Shown: piece after piece, positions 19,070 to 29,446 of the stretch
How positions within the stretch are numbered: the stretch's first letter is position 1
Layout of the letters: each line of letters starts with the position of its first letter
NCBI RefSeq assembly: GCF_001552735.1
Contig: NZ_BCRT01000001.1
Coordinates: 170,695-234,694 of the forward strand
Length of the DNA stretch: 64,000 bases
Direction: 5' to 3'
Source of the DNA: Sanguibacter suarezii NBRC 16159
GTDB lineage: Bacteria; Actinomycetota; Actinomycetes; Actinomycetales; Cellulomonadaceae
Made by a program: the position numbers and the translations under genes
The notes under the pieces: generated by a model
Told to the model about the DNA's origin: nothing
Databases searched by the model: none
Seen by the model: the letters and a program-made list of their open reading frames with translations, nothing else

Positions 19070-20719
19070 ATGAGCGCTCTGCCGCCATCTGGCCGCACCA
19101 CCACAGCCGCCGGTGCACGATCGCGGATCCGGTTCGGTGACCTGTCGATCCGGACGAAGATCATCGCCCTCGTCGTCATCTCCGCTGTGGTCTCCGTCGC
19201 CCTGACCGCCTTCGCGACGAGCTCGATGCACACCCTCAGCAACACCGCGGCGCAGATGTCACGCACCCAGACGAGCGTCAACGGTGCGCTGACCACGCTC
19301 AAGGACTCCATCTGGACCGCCCGCGTCGCGGCAGCCAACATGGGCGGCACGATCGAAGAGTCGACACGCGCGGGCCAGGCGCTCATCGTCGAGGACGCCC
19401 TCAACGCAGTCACGCCGGCCGCGGAGGCCTTCGGTGCCGCGTTCCAAGAGGCCACCGGCGAGCTGCCCGCCTCGTGGGACGAGCTGTCGAGCACCTGGGA
19501 CGAGTACGCCGCCCTCCAGCGCGACGAGCTGGTCCCTGCGGCGATGGCCGGCGACTTCGAGCTGTACAGCAAGCTGCGGGTGACCAAGGGGGCACCCACC
19601 GGCAACTCGATGATCGCCGGGGTGACCGCCGTGTCCGACGACGTCGCTGCACTCCTGGACGGCATCGCCGAGGACGCGAAGGCGCAAGCCAGCTCGGCGA
19701 TCCTCATGCTGATGGTCGTGGCCGCTGCCGGAGTTCTCCTGGCCGGCGCGATCGGCATCGTCATCGCGAACGCCATGCGACGCAGCATCACCGACGTCAA
19801 GACCGCGCTGGAGGCCCTCGCCGAGGGCGACCTCACCGTCCGCGCCCACAACACCCACCGGGACGAGATCGGCCAGATGGCGCAGGCACTGGTCGTCGCC
19901 CAGGACACGCTCACGGCCACCCTCTCCGGCGTCACCGAGACCGCCGGCACCGTGGCCGCCGCAGCCGAAGAGCTGGCCGCGGCCAACACGCAGGTGGCTG
20001 CCGGGTCGGAGGAGACCAGCGCGCAGGCCGGGGTGGTCGCCGCCGCCGCTGAGCAGGTCTCTCGCAACGTGCAGACCGTCGCCGCCGGGGCGGAGGAGAT
20101 GGGCGCCTCGATCCGCGAGATCGCCCAGAACGCCAACGAGGCCGCGAAGGTCGCCTCCCGCGCGACCGTCATGGCAGCCTCGACCAACAACACCGTCACC
20201 AAGCTCGGCGCGTCCAGCCAAGAGATCGGCAACGTCGTCAAGGTCATCACGAACATCGCCGAGCAGACGAACCTGCTCGCTCTCAACGCCACCATCGAGG
20301 CCGCCCGCGCCGGTGAGGCCGGCAAGGGCTTCGCCGTCGTCGCCGGTGAGGTCAAGGAGCTGGCGCAGGAGACAGCGAAGGCCACGGAGGACATCGCCCG
20401 CCGGGTCGAGGCCATCCAGCAGGAGACCTCCGGCGCGGTCGACGCCATCGCTGAGATCTCCGAGATCATCGCCTCGATCAACGACTACCAGATGACCATC
20501 GCCTCCGCCGTGGAGGAGCAGACCGCCACGACGAACGAGATGTCCCGCTCGGTGACCGAGGCCGCGACCGGCTCGGGAGAGATCGCCAGCAACATCACCG
20601 GGGTGGCCAGCGCAGCCAGCACCTCCTCAGAGGTGGTGGGGCAGATGGGAGCCTCGGTCGACGAGCTGGCTCGCCTCTCCGGCGACCTGCGCACCCGCAT
20701 GGCGGCGTTCACCTACTGA
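19070..20719 (+). CDS. Methyl-accepting chemotaxis protein
   Basis: A 549-residue chemoreceptor. Two membrane helices (about 29-51 and 205-230) frame an extracytoplasmic four-helix-bundle sensor (4HB/MCP type); a HAMP domain follows (about 230-285) and the cytoplasmic signalling hairpin ends the chain. The conserved tip reads [31 protein letters not shown], the CheA/CheW contact region. Gln/Glu-rich flanks give methylation sites. AGGAG lies 9 nt before ATG 19070. No che or flagellar gene lies in the window, so it is an orphan receptor that implies a chemotaxis system elsewhere. The ligand is unknown. Confidence 0.93.
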   Translation: MSALPPSGRTTTAAGARSRIRFGDLSIRTKIIALVVISAVVSVALTAFATSSMHTLSNTAAQMSRTQTSVNGALTTLKDSIWTARVAAANMGGTIEESTRAGQALIVEDALNAVTPAAEAFGAAFQEATGELPASWDELSSTWDEYAALQRDELVPAAMAGDFELYSKLRVTKGAPTGNSMIAGVTAVSDDVAALLDGIAEDAKAQASSAILMLMVVAAAGVLLAGAIGIVIANAMRRSITDVKTALEALAEGDLTVRAHNTHRDEIGQMAQALVVAQDTLTATLSGVTETAGTVAAAAEELAAANTQVAAGSEETSAQAGVVAAAAEQVSRNVQTVAAGAEEMGASIREIAQNANEAAKVASRATVMAASTNNTVTKLGASSQEIGNVVKVITNIAEQTNLLALNATIEAARAGEAGKGFAVVAGEVKELAQETAKATEDIARRVEAIQQETSGAVDAIAEISEIIASINDYQMTIASAVEEQTATTNEMSRSVTEAATGSGEIASNITGVASAASTSSEVVGQMGASVDELARLSGDLRTRMAAFTY

Positions 20720-20783
20720 CGCCGCTCCACAGACCCAGACGGGTCACGGCGCTACCCCCCGCGCGCCGTGGCTCGTCTGGCAC

Positions 20784-20822
20784 GCAGAGAGGGAGGCCGC
20801 TGGTCGCGGCCTCCCTCTCTGC
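20784..20822. terminator. Bidirectional hairpin terminator
   Basis: A perfect 17-bp stem (20784-20800 with 20806-20822) and the loop TGGTC, between the convergent chemoreceptor and clpB genes. Confidence 0.8.
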
Positions 20823-20868
20823 GTCTGTCATGTCCAGCTGGACGCCGTCTGGCGACCTACTCGACGAC

Positions 20869-23496
20869 CTATTCGACGACCTCCAGCGTCAGCCCCTGGA
20901 CCGGAGCGTCGCTGTCCGCGGTCTCCATCGGCCGGTCGACGACCACGTGGTCGCCGTCGGCCACCTCGCCCGCGAGGATCTTGCGGGCGAGCCGGTCGCC
21001 GATCTCGCGCTGGACCAGCCGGCGCAGCGGACGCGCGCCGTAGGCCGGATCGAAGCCTTCGATGGCCAGCCACTCCCGCGCCGCGTCGGTGACGTTCAGG
21101 TCCAGACGGCGGTCGGCCAGGCGCTTGCCGAGCTCGGTCACCTGGATGTCGACGATCCTGCCCAGCTCGTCGAGGTCGAGCGGGTCGAAGAGCACGACGT
21201 CGTCGAGCCGGTTGAGGAACTCCGGCTTGAAGGCCTCACGCACCGCCTGCATGACCGAGGCGCGCTTGGCGCCGGCGTCGAGCAGCGGGTCGACGAGGAA
21301 CTGCGAGCCGAGGTTCGAGGTCAGCACGAGGATGACGTTGCGGAAGTCGACCGTGCGGCCCTGGCCGTCGGTGAGGCGGCCGTCGTCGAGCACCTGGAGC
21401 AGGATGTCGAAGACCTCCGGGTGGGCCTTCTCCACCTCGTCGAGCAGCACGACGGAGTACGGACGCCGGCGGACCGCCTCGGTCAGCTGGCCACCCTCCT
21501 CGTAGCCGACGTAGCCCGGGGGCGCCCCGACGAGCCGGGCCACCGAGTGCTTCTCGGAGTACTCGGACATGTCGATGCGCACCATGGCGCGCTCGTCGTC
21601 GAACAGGAAGTCCGCGAGCGCCTTGGCGAGCTCGGTCTTCCCCACCCCGGTGGGGCCGAGGAAGAGGAAGGAGCCGGTGGGGCGGTTGGGGTCAGAGACC
21701 CCGGCGCGGGCGCGCCGGACGGCGTCGGCGACGGTGGCCACTGCAGCCTTCTGGCCGATGAGACGCTCGCCGATGACCTGCTCCATGTGCAGCAGCTTCT
21801 CGCTCTCGCCCTGGAGCATCCGGCCTGCCGGGATCCCGGTCCAGGCCGAGACGACCTCGGCGATCTCGTCCGCGTCGACCTTGTCCCCCACCAGCGGGGC
21901 CGGGCGCTCGCCGGCCTCGTCGCTCTCGGTGCTCTCGGCGCGCTCGGCGTCGGCGAGCTCGCGCTCCAGGGCTGGGATCTCTCCGTAGCGGATGCGCGAG
22001 GCGGTCTCGAGGTCGGCGTCGCGCTCGGCGCGCTGGGCACGGGCGTCGAGGTCAGCGAGCTTCTCGCGCAGCTCACCCACCCGGTTGAAGCCGCCCTTCT
22101 CAGCAGCCCAGCGGGCGTTGAGAGCGGCGAGCTCTTCCTTGCGGTCGGCGAGGTTGGCCCGCAGCGCCTCCAGGCGCTGCTTGGAGGCTTCGTCGTCGGA
22201 CTTCTCCAGGGCCAGCTCTTCCATCTCCAGGCGCGTCACGGCGCGCTGGAGCACGTCGATCTCGACCGGGGAGGAGTCCATCTCCATCCGCAGCCGGGAG
22301 GCGGCCTCGTCGACGAGGTCGATGGCCTTGTCCGGGAGGTTGCGGCCGGTGATGTAGCGGTCGGACAGGGCGGCGGCGGCCACGAGCGCGGCGTCGGAGA
22401 TGGTCACGCGGTGGTGCGCCTCGTAGCGGGACTTCAGCCCGCGCAGGATCGCCACGGTGTCCTCGACCGACGGCTCGCCCACGAACACCTGCTGGAACCG
22501 GCGCTCCAGGGCGGGGTCCTTCTCGATGTACTCGCGGTACTCGTCGAGGGTGGTCGCGCCGACCAGGCGCAGCTCGCCACGGGCGAGCATGGGCTTGAGC
22601 ATGTTGCCCGCGTCCATCGCGCCCTCGCCGCCAGCACCGGCACCCACGACGGTGTGCAGCTCGTCGATGAAGGTGATGATCTCGCCGTCGGACCCCTTGA
22701 TCTCCTCCAGGACCGCCTTGAGACGCTCCTCGAACTCACCGCGGTACTTCGCGCCGGCGACCATGGCGGACAGATCCAGGGAGATGAGGCGCTTGTCCTT
22801 GAGGGAGTCCGGGACGTCGCCGGCCACGACGCGCTGGGCCAGGCCCTCCACGACGGCGGTCTTGCCGACGCCGGGCTCGCCGATGAGCACCGGGTTGTTC
22901 TTGGTGCGGCGGCTGAGCACCTGGACCACGCGGCGGATCTCGGAGTCGCGCCCGATGACCGGGTCGAGCTTGCCCTCGCGGGCGGCCTCGGTGAGGTCGA
23001 CGCCGTACTTGCTCAGGGCCTCGTAGGTGCCCTCGGGGTTGGGGCTGGTCACGCGCTTGCCCCCGCGCACGACGGGGACCGCGGCGGCCAGGACGTCGTG
23101 GGTCGCGCCGGCGTTCTTGAGGATGTCAGCAGCCGGGGACGGGGAGGCGGCGAGGCCGAGCAGCAGGTGCTCGGTGGAGATGTAGTCGTCTCCGAGCTCG
23201 CTCTGCTCCTTGCGCGCGCGCTGCAGCACTGCGGACATCGCGGTGGAGAGCGTGGGCTGCGCGACGGCGGAGCCGGAGACGGTGGGCAGCGAGACGAGGG
23301 CACGGCGCGTCGCAGCGCCGATGGCCTGGGCGTCGACGCCGGCTTCCTTGAGCAGACCGGGCGTGGTCCCCGACTGCTGGGCGAGCAGCGTGTCGAGCAG
23401 GTGGACGGGCTCCACCTGGGGGTTCCCCGCCGCGGTGGCACTTTGGACGGCTCCGCCCAGGGCTTCCTGGGCGAGGGTGGTGAGGTTCAGATCCAT
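20869..23496 (-). CDS. clpB: Disaggregase chaperone ClpB
   Basis: An 875-residue Hsp100 ATPase that pulls apart aggregated proteins together with DnaK. It shows the N-terminal Clp repeat domain (1-150), AAA module 1 with [17 protein letters not shown], the long coiled-coil middle domain (about 410-530, rich in Glu/Arg/Leu) that distinguishes ClpB from ClpA/C, and AAA module 2 with [15 protein letters not shown] and the arginine finger region. The length is normal. The last residues are acidic and differ from the usual end. A HAIR operator lies about 55 bp upstream of the start, so control by HspR is likely. Confidence 0.97.
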   Translation of the reverse strand: MDLNLTTLAQEALGGAVQSATAAGNPQVEPVHLLDTLLAQQSGTTPGLLKEAGVDAQAIGAATRRALVSLPTVSGSAVAQPTLSTAMSAVLQRARKEQSELGDDYISTEHLLLGLAASPSPAADILKNAGATHDVLAAAVPVVRGGKRVTSPNPEGTYEALSKYGVDLTEAAREGKLDPVIGRDSEIRRVVQVLSRRTKNNPVLIGEPGVGKTAVVEGLAQRVVAGDVPDSLKDKRLISLDLSAMVAGAKYRGEFEERLKAVLEEIKGSDGEIITFIDELHTVVGAGAGGEGAMDAGNMLKPMLARGELRLVGATTLDEYREYIEKDPALERRFQQVFVGEPSVEDTVAILRGLKSRYEAHHRVTISDAALVAAAALSDRYITGRNLPDKAIDLVDEAASRLRMEMDSSPVEIDVLQRAVTRLEMEELALEKSDDEASKQRLEALRANLADRKEELAALNARWAAEKGGFNRVGELREKLADLDARAQRAERDADLETASRIRYGEIPALERELADAERAESTESDEAGERPAPLVGDKVDADEIAEVVSAWTGIPAGRMLQGESEKLLHMEQVIGERLIGQKAAVATVADAVRRARAGVSDPNRPTGSFLFLGPTGVGKTELAKALADFLFDDERAMVRIDMSEYSEKHSVARLVGAPPGYVGYEEGGQLTEAVRRRPYSVVLLDEVEKAHPEVFDILLQVLDDGRLTDGQGRTVDFRNVILVLTSNLGSQFLVDPLLDAGAKRASVMQAVREAFKPEFLNRLDDVVLFDPLDLDELGRIVDIQVTELGKRLADRRLDLNVTDAAREWLAIEGFDPAYGARPLRRLVQREIGDRLARKILAGEVADGDHVVVDRPMETADSDAPVQGLTLEVVE

Positions 23497-23549
23497 GAGT
23501 CCTCCGAGTGACGTACGTGTTGGTGTCTACTCCCACCAACATGCTCAAA

Positions 23550-23570
23550 CTTGAGCGTATTCCACTCAAC
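23550..23570 (-). promoter_or_regulatory. HAIR element (HspR operator) of clpB
   Basis: CTTGAGC, 7 nt, then ACTCAAC: matches the CTTGAGT-N7-ACTCAAG consensus at 12 of 14 positions. The left half also forms a smaller palindrome, GCTCAAACTTGAGC (23543-23556). Position before clpB fits heat-shock repression by HspR. Confidence 0.85.
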
Positions 23571-23607
23571 TCTGCTGCGCCACCGTACTTTCTACGCAAC
23601 CACCCGC

Positions 23608-24210
23608 CTAGATCAGGGCGCGCCTCTCGATCTGGTCGTAGGTCCGGTCCGCGTCGAGGGCCCTGGCCCACGGGATCGCGACCCCGGCAGCCAGCGACCG
23701 GGGCACGTCGAGCACGCGCTGGTTGCGGCTGCCGCGGAACTGCAGTTTCAGGTCCCGCTGGGCGAGGTCGAAGCGCCCGTCGACGAGCACGTCGACCTCC
23801 CTGAGCAGGGCGAGCTTGTCGGGGCTCTCGAGCAGGAGCTCCTCGAAGGTGTACCCCGTCCAGGACCACACGTCCTTGGTGTCGCCGAGCTCGGCGCGCA
23901 TCCGCGCGATGAGGGAGAGGCACACCTCGGTGTTGAGGAAAGGCTCCCCGCCGAGCAAGGTCAGGCCCTGGACGTAGCTCTGGGACAGGTCCGCCACGAT
24001 CTGGTCCTCGAGCTCGCGGGTGTAGACCTCGCCGTACCGAAAGCTCCAGGCCGCCTCGTTGAAGCAGCCCACGCAGGCGAAGGGGCAACCGCTCACGTAC
24101 AGGCTGCAGCGCACCCCCTCGCCGTCGACGAAGCCGAAGGGCTTGTAGTCAGCGATCCGGTGCTGGCTGAGCTTCGCGGAGAGCCACTGCCCCGGGCGCG
24201 GATCAGGCAT
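23608..24210 (-). CDS. nrdG: Anaerobic ribonucleotide reductase activating enzyme
   Basis: A 200-residue radical-SAM activase that generates the glycyl radical on NrdD under anaerobic conditions. The cluster motif is CPFACVGC, giving the CX3CX2C spacing, inside SLYVSGCPFACVGCFN; LLGGEPF is the SAM-binding glycine-rich strand. ATG 24210 overlaps the nrdD stop codon by 8 bp, so the two are translated together. The C-terminal 40 residues extend slightly beyond the minimal NrdG. Confidence 0.93.
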   Translation of the reverse strand: MPDPRPGQWLSAKLSQHRIADYKPFGFVDGEGVRCSLYVSGCPFACVGCFNEAAWSFRYGEVYTRELEDQIVADLSQSYVQGLTLLGGEPFLNTEVCLSLIARMRAELGDTKDVWSWTGYTFEELLLESPDKLALLREVDVLVDGRFDLAQRDLKLQFRGSRNQRVLDVPRSLAAGVAIPWARALDADRTYDQIERRALI

Positions 24211-26461
24211 CGACCCCACCCGCAGGCTCAGCCCTACCCGCAGGCTCGGCCCCGGAGACCCCCACCGCCCCGGGCATGTGCTTGACCCGGGCTGCGATCT
24301 CGCTGTGGCGGCCGTGCACCATGGGGCGCGCCTGGGGGTTGCCCAGGTAGCCGCAGGTGCGCTTGACGACGTCGCAGGTCGCGGGGTTGGCGTTGCCGCA
24401 CTCCGGGCACTGGAAGCCGCGTGCGGTCGCGTCGAAGTCCCCGGAGTAGCCGCATTCGTAGCAGCGGTCGATCGGGGTGTTGGTGCCCAGGTAGCCGACC
24501 CGGTCGTAGGCGTAGTCCCACACCGCACCGAGAGCGGCGGGGTTCTGCTGGAGGATCGGGTACTCGCAGTAGTGGATGAACCCACCCGAGGAGTACTGCG
24601 GGTAGTCCTTCTCGAAGTCCAGCTTGTCGAAGGGCGTCGGGCTCTTGCGCACGTCGTAGTGGTAGGAGTTCGTGTAGTAGTCCTTGTCAGTGATGTCAGG
24701 CACCGACCCGAACTTCGCCTTGTCCATCCGCGCGAACCGGTCGGTGAGGGACTCGCTCGGTGTGGCGTAGACCGAGAACTGGTAGCCGTGCTCTCGCGTC
24801 CAGGACGCCGTGTTGCGCTGCAGCTCGCGCAGCACCTCCAGGGTCAGCTCCTTGGCCTCAGGGTTGGACTCCCACGCGCCGCCGTAGAAGGCCGCAGCCA
24901 CCTCGTACAGGCCGATGTAGCCGAGCGACACCGTCGCGCGCCCGCCCTTGAACAGGGAGCTCACCGGGTCGTTCAGGGCCAGGCGCTGCCCGAAGGCCCC
25001 GTAGACGTAGAGGATCGGCGCGTTCGCCGCGGTGGCCTCACAGCACCGCTCGATCCGGTAGATCAGCGCGTCCCGGGCGATAGCGAGCCGCTCGGCGAGG
25101 ATCGACCAGAACTTCTCCACGTTCCCGGCGGCCTCGAGGGCGATCCGGGGCAGGTTGAGCGTCACCACTCCGAGGTTCATCCGACCTTCGGAGACGTCGT
25201 TGCCGTCGGCGTCCTGCCATCCCTGGAGGAAGGATCGGCACCCCATGGGCGTCTTGAAGCTTCCTGTGAGCTCGACGAGCTTGTCGTAGTTGAGGACGTC
25301 GGGGTACATCCGCTTCGTCGCGCACTCCAACGCGAGCTCTTTGATGTCGTAGTTGGGGTCGGTGGGGTCGAGGTTGAGCCCGCGGCGCAGCGTGAAGATG
25401 AGCTTGGGGAAGATCGCCGTTCGCCGTTCGCTGCCCAGCCCGCCGATGCGGATCGCCAGGATCGCCTTCTGGATCTCCCGCTCGAACCAGTCGGTGCCCA
25501 GACCGAAGCCGAGGGACGTGAAGGGGGTCTGGCCGTTGGAGGTGAACAGGGTGTTGATCTCGTACTCGAGGCTCTGCATCGCGTCGTAGATGTCTTTGCG
25601 GGTCTTCTCCTCGGCGTAGACCTGGTGCACCGACTCGTCGGCGATCCACGTCTGAGCCTCGGCCAGGTGCTTGTCGAAGTTCTTGCGCGCATAGGGAGCC
25701 AGCAGCTCGTCGGCCCGGTTGACCGAGGCGCCGCCGTACTGGCTCGAGGCGACGTTGGCGATGATCTGGGCGATCTGAGCGGTCGCCGTCTGGATCGAGC
25801 GCGGCGGCTCCACCTCGGCGTTGCCGATCCGGAAGCCCTGGCTGAGCATCGACGTGAAGTCGATGAGGCAGCAGTTCGTCATGGGCGCATAGGGGTGGTA
25901 GTCGAGGTCGTGGTAGTGGATGTCTCCCTTCTGGTGCGCGTTGGCCACGTGCGGTGGGAGCATCTTCAGCCCGATGGCCTTGCCGACGGCGCCAGCCGTG
26001 AGGTCACGCTGGGTGTTGAAGACGTCGCTGTCCTTGTTGGCGTTCTCGTTGACGACCGACTGGTCCTTGCCGATGAGCTTGAGGATCGAGTGATCGATGT
26101 CGGTGGCCTTGCTCCGGGCGAAGTCCCGCTGGGTCCGGTAGCTGATGTACGCCTCGGCGACGTCGTACTCCTTGCTGTCGAGCAGCACGTGCTCGACGAC
26201 GTTCTGGATCTCGTAGATCTTCACGTCGACGCTGAAGCGCTCCCCGATCTCCTTGGTGATCCGCGCGACCAGGCCCTCCAGCTTCCGGTGGATGAGGGGG
26301 TCGAGCTCGCCGTGCACGTCGGCGAAGGCCTTGGCCAGCGCCGCGTAGATCCGGGAGTCGTCGAACTCCAACCGGCGTCCGTCGCGCTTGGCGACCATCA
26401 TGCCGGGCAGGGCGGCGCCTGCCACGGGGGCCGGGGTGGTGGAGTGCGGGGTCTTCAGCAC
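24203..26461 (-). CDS. nrdD: Anaerobic (class III) ribonucleoside-triphosphate reductase
   Basis: A 752-residue glycyl-radical enzyme that reduces ribonucleotides to deoxyribonucleotides without oxygen. Residues from about 24 form an ATP-cone (VAKRDGRRLEFDDSRIYAALAKAF). The catalytic barrel follows. Near the end, CYECGYSG and CPECGNAN form the zinc site, and RTCGYLG carries the radical glycine about 50 residues from the C-terminus. GTG 26461 is chosen because AAGGAG lies 8 nt upstream; in-frame codons further 5' encode unrelated sequence and cross the NrdR boxes. Its presence implies growth with little or no oxygen. nrdR itself is not here. Confidence 0.95.
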   Translation of the reverse strand: MLKTPHSTTPAPVAGAALPGMMVAKRDGRRLEFDDSRIYAALAKAFADVHGELDPLIHRKLEGLVARITKEIGERFSVDVKIYEIQNVVEHVLLDSKEYDVAEAYISYRTQRDFARSKATDIDHSILKLIGKDQSVVNENANKDSDVFNTQRDLTAGAVGKAIGLKMLPPHVANAHQKGDIHYHDLDYHPYAPMTNCCLIDFTSMLSQGFRIGNAEVEPPRSIQTATAQIAQIIANVASSQYGGASVNRADELLAPYARKNFDKHLAEAQTWIADESVHQVYAEEKTRKDIYDAMQSLEYEINTLFTSNGQTPFTSLGFGLGTDWFEREIQKAILAIRIGGLGSERRTAIFPKLIFTLRRGLNLDPTDPNYDIKELALECATKRMYPDVLNYDKLVELTGSFKTPMGCRSFLQGWQDADGNDVSEGRMNLGVVTLNLPRIALEAAGNVEKFWSILAERLAIARDALIYRIERCCEATAANAPILYVYGAFGQRLALNDPVSSLFKGGRATVSLGYIGLYEVAAAFYGGAWESNPEAKELTLEVLRELQRNTASWTREHGYQFSVYATPSESLTDRFARMDKAKFGSVPDITDKDYYTNSYHYDVRKSPTPFDKLDFEKDYPQYSSGGFIHYCEYPILQQNPAALGAVWDYAYDRVGYLGTNTPIDRCYECGYSGDFDATARGFQCPECGNANPATCDVVKRTCGYLGNPQARPMVHGRHSEIAARVKHMPGAVGVSGAEPAGRAEPAGGVDA

Positions 26462-26509
26462 GGGCGTGGCTCCTTGACGGCGATGCCAGATCGCCGTCCC
26501 GACGTCCAG

Positions 26510-26557
26510 CACCCCTATGTAGTGCTCATATCGGGATTGCAACACTACATATGGTGG
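26510..26557 (-). promoter_or_regulatory. Pair of NrdR boxes upstream of nrdD
   Basis: ACACTACATATGGTGG (26542-26557) agrees with the ACACWAYATWTWGTGT consensus at 14 of 16 positions. A second, degenerate box, CACCCCTATGTAGTGC (26510-26525), has one good half. Their centres are about 32 bp apart, the three-turn spacing typical of NrdR operators. Confidence 0.75.
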
Positions 26558-26726
26558 GTATTTTTCACGTGGGCCTAAGGTCCTCCCGCCGCACGCGGCG
26601 GCCGTCAGGGTGGGCAGACGCCACCTCACCACTGCCTGGTGATGCCGCCGGCGCGGCCGTCGTGGCAGAGTGCACGCGGAGCCTCGCCCCACCCGGGCGA
26701 GGCCCCGCACACGGAAGGAGACACGG

Positions 26727-27503
26727 ATGCGCCGGACACCCTTGGCCTGGGCCGTCACCGCGGTCCTGGTCATGCTCGCCCTGACCGGCTGCGGCCGGGT
26801 CACCACAGACATCGCTGTGCACGAGGACGGCACCTACGACCTGTCCATGATCCTGGCCGGGGACGAGACCGAGCTGGCCACCGCGGGCTACACACCCGAG
26901 GCGTTCAGCACGCTGCTGACCGACGAGCTCGCCTCCCAGCCGGGCATCGAGGACTTCGTCGTCTCCGACTACCGGCAGGACGGCTACGCCGGCGTCCAGG
27001 TCACCGGAGAGGACGTCCCGGGCGACGACGTCGGGGTGTTCGGGCGCAGCGTGGTCACCACGGACGCCGACGGCGTCCGCTTCGCCCTGCAGTACCCGAT
27101 CTCGATCATCACCGGCTCCCTGCCCCCTGAGCAGACCGAGGCGGTCGAGATCCGCACGACGGTCTCCTTCCCCGGCCCGGTGACCGATCACAACGGCACC
27201 CTCGTCGACGACGTCACCGTGGAGTGGACGGGCACCGGCTCGACCGACCTCGACTACACCGCCTCGTCCGCGGTGACGGGTGCCGGTGCCCCGCCCGCCC
27301 CCGACGAGGCGGGCGCCACGCCCACGGGCGGGAGCGCCGACGAGGCGATCACCGCCGAGGACGACGGCGCCGGCGCGTCTGCATGGGCCCTGCCGCTCGC
27401 CCTCGGGCTCGGTGTCCTGGCCGTCGCCGGTCTGGGCACCTGGCTCGTCCTGCGCAACCGCACGGCCGGCGCACAGGGCGGACCCGGCTCGCCCCAACCG
27501 TGA
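26727..27503 (+). CDS. LppM-like lipoprotein with C-terminal membrane anchor
   Basis: A 258-residue exported protein. The signal peptide ends in the lipobox LTGC, placing the lipid-modified cysteine at residue 22. The domain that follows (VTTDIAVHEDGTYDLSMILAGDE, then FPGPVTDHNGTLVDDVTVEWTG) matches the actinobacterial LppM fold. An acidic, Ala/Gly-rich linker leads to a second membrane helix (about 226-249) and a basic tail, so it is doubly tethered. GGAAGGAG lies 6 nt before ATG 26727. The role of LppM proteins outside mycobacteria is not established. Confidence 0.82.
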   Translation: MRRTPLAWAVTAVLVMLALTGCGRVTTDIAVHEDGTYDLSMILAGDETELATAGYTPEAFSTLLTDELASQPGIEDFVVSDYRQDGYAGVQVTGEDVPGDDVGVFGRSVVTTDADGVRFALQYPISIITGSLPPEQTEAVEIRTTVSFPGPVTDHNGTLVDDVTVEWTGTGSTDLDYTASSAVTGAGAPPAPDEAGATPTGGSADEAITAEDDGAGASAWALPLALGLGVLAVAGLGTWLVLRNRTAGAQGGPGSPQP

Positions 27504-27591
27504 GCAGATAGCACCACCTCCCCCGCACCCGGCAGACTGGAGTCGCACGCCGCTCACGCGTGCTCGCGCCCTCGCCGTCTGGAGCCCCGCC

Positions 27592-28581
27592 ATGGACACC
27601 CCGCACCCCGCTTCCGACGCCCTCTGGCAGCCGGACATCCTCGGCGACGGGTGGGTCGCCCGGACCCTCCACCTGGCGCCCGACGCCGAGGGCGAGGTGG
27701 TGGCCACCCTCGTGCGCCGCGCCACCGGGCCGGCCACCGGCAAGGCCGTCCTGTACGTGCACGGCTTCGTGGACTACTTCTTCCAGACGCACATGGCTGA
27801 CGCCTTCGCCGAGCACGGCTACGACTTCTACGCCCTCGACCTGCGCAAGTACGGGCGTTCGCTGCGCTCCTACCAGACCCCGAACGACATCTCCCGGCTG
27901 TCCGACTACGCCGAGGAGCTCGACGCGGCCGCCCGCATCATCCGGCTCGAGGAGGGTCACGACGAGCTCGTCGTCGTCGGGCACTCCACAGGCGGGCTCA
28001 TCACGAGCCTGTGGGCCGACGCGCGGACGCAGCCAGGCAGGCCGGTGGTCATCGACGCCCTCGTGCTCAACAGCCCGTGGTTCGACCTCAACGAGCCGTG
28101 GTTCACCCGGGTGGTGGCCACGCCGGTCATCGACCTGCTCGCGCCGTTGGCTCCGCACGTCCAGATCGGCTCGCTCGCCCCGCACTACGGGCGGGCGCTG
28201 CACGCCGGGTCCGGCGGCGAGTGGGAGTACGACCTCCACCTCAAGCCGCACGAGGGGTTCCCGGTGCGGGCCGGCTGGTTCCGGGCGATCCGGCGTGGTC
28301 ACGCCCAGGTCGCTCGCGGGCTGGACATCCGCTGCCCGGTGCTCGTGCTCACCTCAGACACCTCCGGAGACGCGAAGAACTGGCACGAGGAGATCCTGAG
28401 CACCGACAGCGTGCTCGACGTCGCCCAGATCCGCGAGAGGGCCCGCCGCCTCGGTGACGACGTGACCGTCGTGCCCGTGCACGGCGGCGCGCACGACCTC
28501 AGCCTGTCCCCCGAGCCTGCCCGGTCGACCTTCTTCGCCGAGGTCTTCCGGTGGCTGGCTCAGCGCGTCGAGAGGCGCTAA
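27592..28581 (+). CDS. Alpha/beta hydrolase (serine aminopeptidase S33 / lysophospholipase type)
   Basis: A 329-residue alpha/beta hydrolase. The oxyanion segment VLYVHGFVDYF and the nucleophile elbow VVGHSTGG (serine near 131) are clear; an aspartate follows VLVLTSDTSGD and the histidine lies in VHGGAHDLSLS near the end. These features fit monoglyceride-lipase-like hydrolases (Hydrolase_4 family). No signal peptide is seen, so it is probably cytoplasmic. The substrate is unknown. A strong inverted repeat overlaps the stop codon, marking the end of its transcript and of the convergent mrp operon. Confidence 0.85.
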   Translation: MDTPHPASDALWQPDILGDGWVARTLHLAPDAEGEVVATLVRRATGPATGKAVLYVHGFVDYFFQTHMADAFAEHGYDFYALDLRKYGRSLRSYQTPNDISRLSDYAEELDAAARIIRLEEGHDELVVVGHSTGGLITSLWADARTQPGRPVVIDALVLNSPWFDLNEPWFTRVVATPVIDLLAPLAPHVQIGSLAPHYGRALHAGSGGEWEYDLHLKPHEGFPVRAGWFRAIRRGHAQVARGLDIRCPVLVLTSDTSGDAKNWHEEILSTDSVLDVAQIRERARRLGDDVTVVPVHGGAHDLSLSPEPARSTFFAEVFRWLAQRVERR

Positions 28582-28596
28582 GACGCGCTGAGCCAG
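28555..28596. terminator. Bidirectional hairpin terminator
   Basis: A perfect 15-bp stem (28555-28569 with 28582-28596) and a 12-nt loop that contains the hydrolase stop codon. It serves the hydrolase on the plus strand and the mrp operon on the minus strand. Confidence 0.75.
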
Positions 28597-28616
28597 CTCA
28601 GTCCTGCGTGAGGGCG

Positions 28617-29027
28617 TCAGTCCTTGCGCGGGGCCGGGTTGTCCAGCCCGTGGTCGGGCTCAGAGCGCGGCGCGGGCACCGCGGACTGAAAGTGGTCGGC
28701 CGTGAGCTCGTCGACCACGAGCAGCTCGCTGCGCACCTTGCCGGTCCGGTACCCGGCGCGACCGACCATGTGCGCGGCCACCGGGGCGGTGAGCAGCTGG
28801 AAGATCACGATGAGCACGAGAATCCCGAGCACCTGCAGGTTGCGCACCCGCAGCGCCTCCCCCGTGAGCAGGAGGATGAGTCCGAGCACCTGAGGCTTGG
28901 TGCCTGCGTGCATCCGGGCCAGCAGGTCGGGGAAACGGAGCACGCCCACCCCGGCGGCGAAGGCCAAGAACGCGCCCGAGACGAGGCAGATCCCTGCCAG
29001 CACATCAGCGACGGCGGTCCAGGTCAT
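28617..29027 (-). CDS. mrpG: Mrp antiporter subunit G
   Basis: A 136-residue membrane protein with three predicted helices (about 8-27, 42-60, 65-88) and the MrpG/PhaG signature GVLRFPDLLARMHAGTKPQVLG. It is the last gene of the mrpACDEFG operon and overlaps mrpF by 4 bp (ATGA). A polar C-terminal tail of about 45 residues, ending near a terminator, is longer than in minimal MrpG proteins. The complex exchanges Na+ or other monovalent cations for protons. Confidence 0.93.
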   Translation of the reverse strand: MTWTAVADVLAGICLVSGAFLAFAAGVGVLRFPDLLARMHAGTKPQVLGLILLLTGEALRVRNLQVLGILVLIVIFQLLTAPVAAHMVGRAGYRTGKVRSELLVVDELTADHFQSAVPAPRSEPDHGLDNPAPRKD

Positions 29028-29446
29028 CGGTCGCCTCCCTTCTCCGGGTTCTCAGGCAGGGAACGGGGGTACTTGGGCTCGTGGAGATCGCGCGGCTCGC
29101 CGTTGACGAGCGCGTGGTCGATCTCCTTGCCCGCGCGGGCCGCCTCTTCTTGGGCGATCTCCTCCGCGGTGCGCACCCGGCCCTCACCCTTGGGCTCGGC
29201 CGCAGCGAAGCGCGCGATGGTGACCGACCCGACGAACCCGACCATGGACAGCACCACCAGCAGCGGCAACGTGTCCGTGCGTCCGGTCAGCGCGGCCTCC
29301 ACGACGATCCCACCCACCAGCGCGGTGACGAAGACGTCGAGGGCGACGGTGCGGTCGAGCATGCTCGGTCCACGCTCGGCACGGATCAGCGCGAGGACCG
29401 CGGCACCGAGCAGCAGGGCCGCGCAGACGATCGCGACGACAGTCAT
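29024..29446 (-). CDS. mrpF: Mrp antiporter subunit F
   Basis: A 140-residue membrane protein with three predicted helices in its first 85 residues and the MrpF hallmark RAERGPSMLDRTVALDVFVT. The last 55 residues form a charged cytoplasmic tail not present in the shortest homologues. It overlaps both neighbours by ATGA junctions, so translation of mrpE, F and G is coupled. Confidence 0.92.
   Translation of the reverse strand: MTVVAIVCAALLLGAAVLALIRAERGPSMLDRTVALDVFVTALVGGIVVEAALTGRTDTLPLLVVLSMVGFVGSVTIARFAAAEPKGEGRVRTAEEIAQEEAARAGKEIDHALVNGEPRDLHEPKYPRSLPENPEKGGDR

Noticed and set aside
20830..23511. Long plus-strand frame opposite clpB
   Set aside because: The minus strand encodes full ClpB with all ATPase motifs; the opposite frame mirrors its codon bias only.
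24278..26578. Long plus-strand frame opposite nrdD
   Set aside because: Mirror of a clearly functional nrdD with radical and zinc motifs.
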